Shown here: positions 1-6,127 of the stretch, piece by piece | How positions within the stretch are numbered: the first letter of the stretch is position 1 | Layout of the letters: every line of letters begins with the position of its first letter | NCBI GenBank assembly: GCA_032118015.1 | Contig: JAULYE010000173.1 | Span: 1 to 9,284, forward strand | Source: Casp-actino8 sp032118015 | GTDB lineage: Bacteria; Actinomycetota; Acidimicrobiia; Acidimicrobiales; Ilumatobacteraceae | Length of the DNA stretch: 9,284 bases | Direction: 5' to 3' | Made by a program: the position numbers and the translations under genes | The notes under the pieces: model-generated | The model's input: the letters and a program-made list of their open reading frames with translations, nothing else | Database searches by the model: none | Told to the model about the DNA's origin: nothing

Positions 1-162
1 GCCAAAGGCCAAAGCTCCAGCGATCACCAGAGCGACGATCGTCGATGTCGGCCCCCCACCCACGAGATAGCCAACGGCTGCACCGACGAGTGCCACGAAC
101 ACGGCGAACCCCGTCACCAGGAGCGCGCTCCTTCTCTTGTTCGACCTGATCTGTTCGAACAT
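1..162 (-). CDS. htpX: HtpX-type M48 membrane zinc metalloprotease, N-terminal part only (runs off the left edge)
   Basis: Reading the minus strand from an ATG at 162-160 gives 54 uninterrupted codons to the window edge, starting MFEQIRSNKRRSALLVTGF. A short basic N-terminus followed by a hydrophobic helix (about residues 13-33), a glycine-rich turn (residues 34-37) and a second hydrophobic stretch (about 41-54) is the usual start of HtpX-like M48 proteases, which degrade or process membrane proteins at the cytoplasmic membrane. The HEXXH catalytic motif would lie outside the window and cannot be checked. The start lies 4 bp after the stop of the LemA gene, and LemA followed by an M48 protease is a common pairing, which supports the call. 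There is no clear Shine-Dalgarno sequence, so translational coupling to lemA is likely. Confidence 0.82.
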   Translation of the reverse strand, partial: MFEQIRSNKRRSALLVTGFAVFVALVGAAVGYLVGGGPTSTIVALVIAGALAFG

Positions 163-166
163 CGCT

Positions 167-721
167 TCAGAACTCGACAGTAGGTGCAGTTCGAGCGTCG
201 AGTTCCGCCTCGAAGAATTCACGGCGGCTGAATGTTCCGAGTTTGGCGATCAACAATGTTGGGAACGTGTCCAACTTGTTGTGATAGCCCAGCACCGAAT
301 CGTTGTAGAACTGTCGCGCATAGGCGACTCGACTTTCCGTCGAAGTCAACTCCTCTTGAAGGCTGAGGAAGTTCTGGTTCGCCTTCAGGTCCGGATACGC
401 CTCGGACAGAGCGAATAGCTGCCGCAGAGCTCCTGTGACAACAGAATCCGCCTGAGCTTGAGGCCCAGGCTGGGCAGGGGCCGACAGAGCAGCCTGGCGA
501 GCCTCGATCACTGCTTGGAACGTAGCTTTTTCGTGGCTGGCATAACCCTTGACGGACTCCACCAGGTTCGGGATGAGATCGAGCCGCCTCTTCAACTGGA
601 CATCGACCTGTGCCCAGGCATTGTCCACCTGGTTTCTCTGCCGAACGAGACCGTTGTAGGCAACGATGCCGTATATGACGAGAACGGCAACGACGACGAG
701 CACGATGATGGTTGCAGTCAC
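167..721 (-). CDS. lemA: LemA family membrane-anchored protein
   Basis: A 184-residue protein of typical LemA length. Residues about 4-24 form one N-terminal transmembrane helix with a very short N-terminal tail. A long, mostly helical domain follows and carries the LemA hallmarks NQVDNAWAQVDVQLKRR (about 31-47), DLIPNLVESVKGYA and, near the end, YNDSVLGYHNKLDTFP. LemA proteins are membrane-tethered helical bundles of uncertain biochemical role and often sit beside M48 proteases, as here. The gene starts with GTG at 721-719, sharing the 4-bp overlap GTGA with the pimA stop codon, so translation is probably coupled. An M48 protease gene begins 4 bp after its stop. Family assignment is firm; function is not known from sequence. 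Confidence 0.93.
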   Translation of the reverse strand: MTATIIVLVVVAVLVIYGIVAYNGLVRQRNQVDNAWAQVDVQLKRRLDLIPNLVESVKGYASHEKATFQAVIEARQAALSAPAQPGPQAQADSVVTGALRQLFALSEAYPDLKANQNFLSLQEELTSTESRVAYARQFYNDSVLGYHNKLDTFPTLLIAKLGTFSRREFFEAELDARTAPTVEF

Positions 722-2139
722 CTACCCAGCATACGACGCAACCGACTCAAGAAAGGCGCAACCCTGGTGTCGAACCATCTGCGCAGCGACACCTCACGAC
801 CAAGTGTCGAACCAAGAACCGACCCCATTGTTGCCCGAAGTCTGCGTGCGAACTCGGAAATGTCACCGATTTCCGACGGGAAACTCCCGCCCAAAGAGCG
901 CCCGAATGCCGCAGCTGAGCCCCAACGCCGTTCGATCTCGCCATGCTGACCGATGGCTCGTTTATAGACCTCGACGTATGCCGATGCAAGCGCCGACATC
1001 GAGAAATCATCTGCCCGTCGACTCCCTGCCTCGACCAGGGATCGGGCCAACTCAGGTTCCGAAAGCACTCTGTGCAGTGCTGCTCGTAACGATTCGACAT
1101 CTCCGGGTTCCACCAGGATCGAGTCCACACCGTGAGTGGCAACGTTCATATAGCCATCGAGAGCGCTGGCAACCACCGGGGTTCGCGCAGCCATCGCCTC
1201 GATCAGGACGACTCCGAAACTTTCTCCACCGAGCGATGGGGCACAGAACACCGATGCGGCGCGCAGAAGTTCGGCTTTTTTTCTCTCGGAGATTCGGCCC
1301 AACCATCGAACTCGTGCGCTGTCTCTGAATTGCTGTTGCAGACGCTCCGTGTCGGGCCCTTCGGATGCGATGACGAGTTCCACATCACCTGCGAGCAAAG
1401 CATGCGCTTTCAACAGGACTTCCAATCCCTTGCGTGGCTCGTGACGTCCGCAAAAGAAGATCATCTTGGGTCGATCGCCTCGCCCAACGGGTGCATCGTG
1501 CAAAGCGTCATCGGTTCTGTACTGGTCGATCTCGACAGCATTTGGAAGGATGACGTAGTCGCCACCGAGATATCGCTGTGCGAGGGCAACTGCGTCTTTG
1601 GATACAGCGATGCGAACATCGATCGCACTTGCGAATCCCTTGAGGGGTCCATTCAGGTATTTGTAACTGAGACTGTCGCCGGCAGCGTGGAACGTTCCCA
1701 CGATGGGAGCCGTCCTCATGACCAAAGCCGTGAGATTCGGTCCGGGTGTCAAAGGTTCGTGCAGGTGGAGAACGTCGAAGCCCTCGTCGCGTAGGACACG
1801 AATAGTGCGCAGGGCTGCCGAGGGATCTGGAGCGAGGGGCGCGATCGATCCATTGGCAACTGTTGGTAACGACTCTCCCACCGTTGTGACGAACGAGTCG
1901 GGAGGCGCCCCATCACATGGACCCAGGACACGTACCTCATGGCCCATCCGGCGCAATGCACGCGCCAAACCCATGACTTGGCCCTGCACACCGCCGGGGG
2001 TCGTCAGACTGTACGGACACAGCAGTCCGATCCTCAGCCGAGGTGCTCCACTGACCACAACTGGCGATCCATCAATGGGAACATCACGATCCGACTCGTG
2101 ATGTCGAGTTCCGTCTCCCTCAGCTGTCGGTCTCACCAT
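718..2139 (-). CDS. pimA: GT4 glycosyltransferase, PimA-like phosphatidylinositol alpha-mannosyltransferase
   Basis: A 473-residue GT-B fold glycosyltransferase. It would transfer mannose from GDP-mannose to phosphatidylinositol, the first step of PIM synthesis, at the inner face of the membrane. The catalytic core begins at residue 35 with RIGLLCPYSLTTPGGVQ, matching the PimA start with its PGGVQ glycine loop. It continues with HLHEP (125-129), TFH (149-151), the nucleotide-sugar site GRHEPRKG (231-238; Arg232 and Lys237 match the PimA positions) and the EX7E motif GGESFGVVLIEAMA (Glu306 and Glu314). The ATG at 2139 has a purine-rich GGAAGG just upstream, supporting this start and hence a 34-residue N-terminal extension absent from classical PimA. 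About 75 extra basic residues follow the core. It lies downstream of PI-phosphate synthase and a PatA-like gene, but is separated from them by an opposite-strand gene. A related GT4 specificity cannot be excluded. Confidence 0.85.
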   Translation of the reverse strand: MVRPTAEGDGTRHHESDRDVPIDGSPVVVSGAPRLRIGLLCPYSLTTPGGVQGQVMGLARALRRMGHEVRVLGPCDGAPPDSFVTTVGESLPTVANGSIAPLAPDPSAALRTIRVLRDEGFDVLHLHEPLTPGPNLTALVMRTAPIVGTFHAAGDSLSYKYLNGPLKGFASAIDVRIAVSKDAVALAQRYLGGDYVILPNAVEIDQYRTDDALHDAPVGRGDRPKMIFFCGRHEPRKGLEVLLKAHALLAGDVELVIASEGPDTERLQQQFRDSARVRWLGRISERKKAELLRAASVFCAPSLGGESFGVVLIEAMAARTPVVASALDGYMNVATHGVDSILVEPGDVESLRAALHRVLSEPELARSLVEAGSRRADDFSMSALASAYVEVYKRAIGQHGEIERRWGSAAAFGRSLGGSFPSEIGDISEFARRLRATMGSVLGSTLGREVSLRRWFDTRVAPFLSRLRRMLGR

Positions 2140-2221
2140 GGTCCTTCCAAACTACCGATGGTCGTCCCGGACGTCGTCGCGAAACCCGATCCACCGGTAA
2201 CCGTCGGGTACCGTCGTCGAC
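2140..2221. promoter_or_regulatory. Divergent promoter region between pimA and the oxidoreductase gene
   Basis: These 82 bp separate two divergently transcribed genes. On the plus strand TACCGT (2209-2214) fits the actinobacterial -10 pattern TAnnnT and ends 7 bases before the oxidoreductase ATG at 2222. No Shine-Dalgarno is present and an in-frame TAA lies at 2198-2200, so a leaderless transcript starting at or near the ATG is likely. On the minus strand TAGTTT (2154-2149) lies 9 bases before the pimA ATG, overlapping the region of its GGAAGG ribosome site, so it is a weaker candidate. No good -35 element is visible on either strand. An imperfect direct repeat, GGTAACCGTCG (2196-2206) and GGTACCGTCG (2207-2216), overlaps the plus-strand -10 and might be an operator; that is inference. 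Confidence 0.45.
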
Positions 2222-3166
2222 ATGACTGTGGTTCCTGCTCGCTCTTTGGATGATGTTCGGTCCGCTACACACCCTGCAGTTTCTTTCGTGGCATCACCCT
2301 CGAAGAGGCGCCAGATCCTCGACTTGGCCGTCGAGGCCGAGGAACGGGGTTTTTCCGGAATCGCCTGTCCGACTCTGGGCAGCGCACTCGGATTGTGCGT
2401 CAGCCTCGCCCATGTCACCTCCCGTATCCACTTCTACACGGCCATTCAAGGCATCTACGGAAATTCGATCGGTGAAATCGGCTCGCTTGCCAGCCATGTC
2501 CACGAAGTATCCGCAGGCAGATTCGGACTAGGTCTTGGAGTCAGCCATGAACCGATGGTGCGCCGCTTGGGTGTGACAATGGGACCTCCCCTCCAGGACA
2601 TGCGGGATTTCGTCACGTCCTTGCACGCCAGTGAAAAGTACGCAGGCCAACTGCCACCTATCTATGTTGCGGCACTGCGCAACAAGATGCTCGATCTCGC
2701 AGTCGAGATCGCCGATGGTGCCCTATGGGCAAATGCCAGCTACGCCCACACCACAGAGCAGGTCCATCGAGTGGCACAGTCCGAGCGCGAATCAGGCTTT
2801 TATCTCGCGAACATGATTCCGACGGTGATCAGTGCCGATCGCGAAGCTGCTGCGGCCGTGAATCGCAAGACGATGTCCACGTATGTGCGTTTGCCGAACT
2901 ACCGAAATTATTGGAAAGCAGCTGGATACACCGAGGAAATGGAAGCGATCGAGCAGGCCATCGCTGCGGGCAACACGACGGACCATGCGCAGTTCATGTC
3001 GGACCGATGGCTTGCCGACTGCACTCTGTTCGGCTCAGCGGCAGAAGTACGCGAAGGTTTCCAGCGGTGGAGGGATCTCGGCATCGAACCCATCGCCGTC
3101 ATGTCGAGTACGTCAGGTGGCCAGATCAAGGCAATCGGAGAACTCTTCGACGCGTTCGCTCCATGA
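2222..3166 (+). CDS. Luciferase-like (LLM class) flavin-dependent oxidoreductase
   Basis: A 314-residue TIM-barrel protein of the bacterial luciferase/F420-dependent reductase superfamily. Visible features are an early barrel strand and helix with LDLAVEAEERGFSGIA (about 33-48), THP/SLA segments typical of the family, the hallmark GRFGLGLGVSHEPMV (about 99-113) and LPPIYVAALRNKMLDLA, where the YVAA strand precedes the cofactor-phosphate region. A C-terminal helix rich in RWRDLGIEPIAV follows. Such enzymes use FMN or F420 and oxidise or reduce small organic substrates; neither cofactor nor substrate can be read here. The ATG is the first possible start after an in-frame TAA 24 bases upstream. 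It is the only plus-strand gene in the window, divergent from pimA and convergent with the PatA-like gene, so it is probably a separate transcription unit inserted into the lipid cluster. Confidence 0.88.
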   Translation: MTVVPARSLDDVRSATHPAVSFVASPSKRRQILDLAVEAEERGFSGIACPTLGSALGLCVSLAHVTSRIHFYTAIQGIYGNSIGEIGSLASHVHEVSAGRFGLGLGVSHEPMVRRLGVTMGPPLQDMRDFVTSLHASEKYAGQLPPIYVAALRNKMLDLAVEIADGALWANASYAHTTEQVHRVAQSERESGFYLANMIPTVISADREAAAAVNRKTMSTYVRLPNYRNYWKAAGYTEEMEAIEQAIAAGNTTDHAQFMSDRWLADCTLFGSAAEVREGFQRWRDLGIEPIAVMSSTSGGQIKAIGELFDAFAP

Positions 3167-3245
3167 CGTGGATTCGGCGAACAGTCGACGCGTGTGGTCC
3201 ATCGATTCCGTTGATGCGAAGGGAAACGGTCCAACAGGCTTCGTC
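3167..3245. other. Short convergent intergenic gap, no terminator seen
   Basis: These 79 bp lie between the stops of the plus-strand oxidoreductase and the minus-strand PatA-like gene. A bidirectional terminator would be expected here. I see only a weak pairing of CGAAG with CTTCG across a long loop (about 3218-3244) and no T-run on either strand, so no intrinsic terminator is claimed. Confidence 0.4.
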
Positions 3246-4208
<963 letters not shown>

Positions 4209-4218
4209 AGGACCGGGT

Positions 4219-4905
4219 TCAGACTCGACGCTGACGGCGTGCGACGATCCGGCGACTCTGACGTGACGAGCGACGACTCTGACGTCGAGAGCGACGCAAT
4301 TCGATGCGCTCGGCCGTCACCGGAGCCACTGCTGCTTGATTCCAGACTTTGACGAAGCGCTGCAGCGCTGTTGCCGTTGTCAGGACGAGCATCACCCACA
4401 AAATGGGAACAAGGAGAACAGGGAACAACAGGCCGAGGCACAACATGATGATGCGCTCGGCACGTTCCATCAAACCACCCTTGGCGCTCAGACCGAGCGA
4501 CTCGGCTTTGGCCCGTTCATACGAGATAACCGAACTTGCTGCAGCAACGGCGAAAGGAAGAATCGCGACGTACGCGGACTCTTCGCCAGCGAGATACCAG
4601 GCGACACCACCGAGCAAGAGTGAGTCGGTTACTCGATCGATGACCGAGTCGAAAAAGGCACCGCGCTGACTCGCCGTGTTGGATGCCTTGGCGAGGGCGC
4701 CATCGAGCAGGTCAGGGAGCGCCGCAAGAATCACGAGAAGCAGGCCGAGGGCGAGATGCCCCATAGCAATGGCAACCGCTGCGCCACAGGCGATGACGAG
4801 ACCAGCAATGGTCAGGTGATCCGGAGAGATTTTCGTCTTACGAAGTGAATCCCCGAGGGGTTTGACGGCCTTGTCGACCGAACTTCTGAGATGACCGTCG
4901 AACAT
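4219..4905 (-). CDS. pgsA: CDP-alcohol phosphatidyltransferase, probable phosphatidylinositol phosphate synthase
   Basis: A 228-residue integral membrane enzyme that would join CDP-diacylglycerol and inositol 1-phosphate to make PI-phosphate, the base for PIMs. The CDP-alcohol phosphatidyltransferase signature lies at 65-90: Asp65, Asp68-Gly69, Ala72, Gly82, Asp86 and Asp90 are in place, but the usual Arg of the AR pair is Lys73 (codon AAG). About six hydrophobic helices can be seen (from residue 31 to 180). SYERAKAESLGL...MERAERI (about 128-151) resembles mycobacterial PgsA1 and favours inositol phosphate over glycerol phosphate. The last 27 residues are an arginine/serine-rich cytosolic-looking tail. 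An in-frame TAG four codons upstream fixes ATG 4905 as the earliest start. It heads the pgsA-patA pair, with its own candidate leaderless promoter. Some actinobacterial annotations use pgsA for this gene. Confidence 0.88.
   Translation of the reverse strand: MFDGHLRSSVDKAVKPLGDSLRKTKISPDHLTIAGLVIACGAAVAIAMGHLALGLLLVILAALPDLLDGALAKASNTASQRGAFFDSVIDRVTDSLLLGGVAWYLAGEESAYVAILPFAVAAASSVISYERAKAESLGLSAKGGLMERAERIIMLCLGLLFPVLLVPILWVMLVLTTATALQRFVKVWNQAAVAPVTAERIELRRSRRQSRRSSRQSRRIVARRQRRV
4253..4294. repeat. 21-bp tandem duplication inside the 3' end of pgsA
   Basis: Two consecutive 21-bp units (4253-4273 and 4274-4294) both begin CGACTCTGACGT and agree at about 18 of 21 positions. Being seven codons long, the duplication keeps the frame and encodes part of the Arg/Ser-rich tail of the phosphatidyltransferase. 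Read by eye. Confidence 0.75.
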
Positions 4906-4911
4906 CGGGAC

Positions 4912-4917
4912 AGTCTA
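4912..4917 (-). promoter_or_regulatory. Candidate -10 element of a leaderless promoter for pgsA
   Basis: On the minus strand TAGACT fits TAnnnT and ends 6 bases before the pgsA ATG (4905). No Shine-Dalgarno lies in front of that ATG, which fits a transcript beginning at or near the start codon, common in actinobacteria. A TTGGCA lies upstream but only about 10 bases away, too close for a normal -35. The TAG of this hexamer is also the in-frame stop that limits the pgsA start. Confidence 0.45.
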
Positions 4918-4930
4918 GGTATCGCGATGC

Positions 4931-5000
4931 CAACTGCTGGGTTCTCACGCCTGGGTTATCACGACTGGGATATCACGACTGGGATATCACGATTGGGGCC
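4931..5000. repeat. 14-bp tandem repeat array upstream of pgsA
   Basis: Units of 14 bp follow one another without spacers: 4945-4958, 4959-4972, 4973-4986 and 4987-5000, with a more degenerate one at 4931-4944. The consensus is TCACGACTGGGATA. The two central units are identical, the flanking ones diverge, and CTGGG (or TTGGG) is kept throughout. Each junction of central units carries the palindrome GATATC. The last unit overlaps the stop codon of the membrane protein gene (4987-4989). The array ends about 25 bp before the pgsA start codon. It may be a multimeric operator, a recombination-prone tandem repeat or a decaying duplication; sequence alone does not decide. Confidence 0.85.
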
Positions 5001-5505
5001 AATCCTCGACGTTCTCTTGCGTCATGTGCTCCAACACCACGCCAGAAACGGCATCCACGAGAACGAGACCTCGCTGGCGAGGAGGATCCTCACTCGAATA
5101 GCACAGAACTCTCCATGTGGGTCGACTGCGCACACCTCGCCAGACTTGCTGGGCCGAAGCGTGACCGACGACAAACCCCACCGCTCCACCAGCTGCTGCA
5201 AGCGCCTGCTGTTCATCGACTCGCATCCGCCACCCAGATGTGATCGAGAACACTCCTATTGCCATCAGCAAGACCGAACCAGCGAGAAGTCCGCTGTTCA
5301 CGAAGGGCCCATCATGTCCCCTCCACAGCGCAAGTGCTGCACAACACACTCCGAGCGACACATAGATCACACCCGGTATCCGACGACGGCTGTTGTCCGG
5401 AAAGGAATACTCATCGGAATGAGTGATCGCGACAAGTTCATCGGGGAGACGATCTCGAAATTCCCCCGAGCGTTCAGAATCTGTGTTCGACTTGTCACTG
5501 GTCAC
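4987..5505 (-). CDS. Uncharacterised two-helix membrane protein of the PI/PIM operon
   Basis: I do not recognise this protein family. With the chosen start it has 172 residues: a charged hydrophilic N-terminus (1-40), two hydrophobic helices (about 43-61 and 70-92), a Gly/Ala-rich stretch (103-120, GGAVGFVVGHAS) and a soluble C-terminal part (about 121-172) with alternating strands ending in LVLVDAVSGVVLEH, which loosely recalls a PepSY-type strand-turn-strand but is too weak to name. I chose GTG at 5505-5503 because GGGAG lies about 8 bases upstream. An upstream ATG (5586) is open but would place 27 codons entirely over the HIT gene in another frame. With the GTG start, the overlap with the HIT stop is 11 bp, suggesting coupled translation. 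Its place between HIT and PI-phosphate synthase suggests a membrane or lipid role, by inference only. Confidence 0.75.
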   Translation of the reverse strand: MTSDKSNTDSERSGEFRDRLPDELVAITHSDEYSFPDNSRRRIPGVIYVSLGVCCAALALWRGHDGPFVNSGLLAGSVLLMAIGVFSITSGWRMRVDEQQALAAAGGAVGFVVGHASAQQVWRGVRSRPTWRVLCYSSEDPPRQRGLVLVDAVSGVVLEHMTQENVEDWPQS

Positions 5506-6061
5506 GATCGGGTCTCCCTGGTTTGTCCGTCGAGGAGTCATTCTCCCCGATTTTCCACGCGCTGCGAAGCCTGTCAGCAGTGACATCGAGCGCTTCTGAG
5601 ATCGTTTTCATCGAAGCCGTCGCAACAGTGAAGTTGGAATCACCGAAACGGCGCGGGACGACGTGCACGTGGAGATGTTCACTCACACTTCCGCCAGATG
5701 CGGCCCCGAGGTTGAGACCGATGTTGAATCCGTCCGGTGCCAGAACTTGGCGTAGAACTCGCACACCTCTTTCGACCTCCGACCAGATCTCCGTCGTTTC
5801 CTCTGGTGAGAGATCACCAAGTTCGGCAATTTGGCGATACGGCAGAACGAGCACATGGCCCACCGAGTAGGGAAAGGAGTTCATGATGGTGAAAACAGTG
5901 CGACCGCGGTGAACGATGAACGTTTCAGCATCGGGAAGACCTGATTCAAGAATCCTGGTGAAGATGCTCCGATGGTCATGGTCGTCCACCGCTTCCGTCG
6001 TGGGCAGATCGAGGTTGTTCAGGTATTCCGAACGCCAACCGGACCAGATGTTGTCGATCAT
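5495..6061 (-). CDS. HIT-family nucleotide hydrolase/phosphorylase, probable Ap4A phosphorylase
   Basis: A 188-residue HIT protein with the active-site triad HLHVHVVPR (His129, His131, His133; His131 is the expected nucleophile) and the substrate-loop motif NSFPYSVGHVLVLPYR (about 61-76). The start IDNIWSGWRSEYL and the segment GFNIGLNLGAASGGSVSEH closely resemble the mycobacterial protein encoded beside pgsA1, which is described as a diadenosine tetraphosphate (Ap4A) phosphorylase. The zinc-binding CxxC found in many HIT proteins is absent, as in that subgroup. The enzyme is cytosolic and would remove Ap4A, a side product of aminoacyl-tRNA synthetases, which makes the neighbouring thrS a sensible partner. 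AGGGA lies about 6 bases before the ATG. The 66 bp between it and thrS hold nothing else I can identify. Confidence 0.88.
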   Translation of the reverse strand: MIDNIWSGWRSEYLNNLDLPTTEAVDDHDHRSIFTRILESGLPDAETFIVHRGRTVFTIMNSFPYSVGHVLVLPYRQIAELGDLSPEETTEIWSEVERGVRVLRQVLAPDGFNIGLNLGAASGGSVSEHLHVHVVPRRFGDSNFTVATASMKTISEALDVTADRLRSAWKIGENDSSTDKPGRPDRDQ

Positions 6062-6127
6062 GCAGTTCCCTGGATCAGGTTGTGGCCAGAGCCGCTGATG
6101 ACCCGCTCGACAACGGCCACCGCCATC

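Noticed and set aside
1132..1794. A 220-codon plus-strand open frame opposite pimA
   Set aside because: It is fully antisense to the conserved glycosyltransferase core and shows no domain or recognisable motif.
4945..5000. CRISPR array
   Set aside because: The repeats are 14 bp, directly abutting, without spacers, and no cas genes are present.
5506..5586. Upstream ATG start for the membrane protein, adding 27 residues
   Set aside because: The added codons lie over the HIT gene in another frame, and the GTG at 5505 has a better placed ribosome site (GGGAG).
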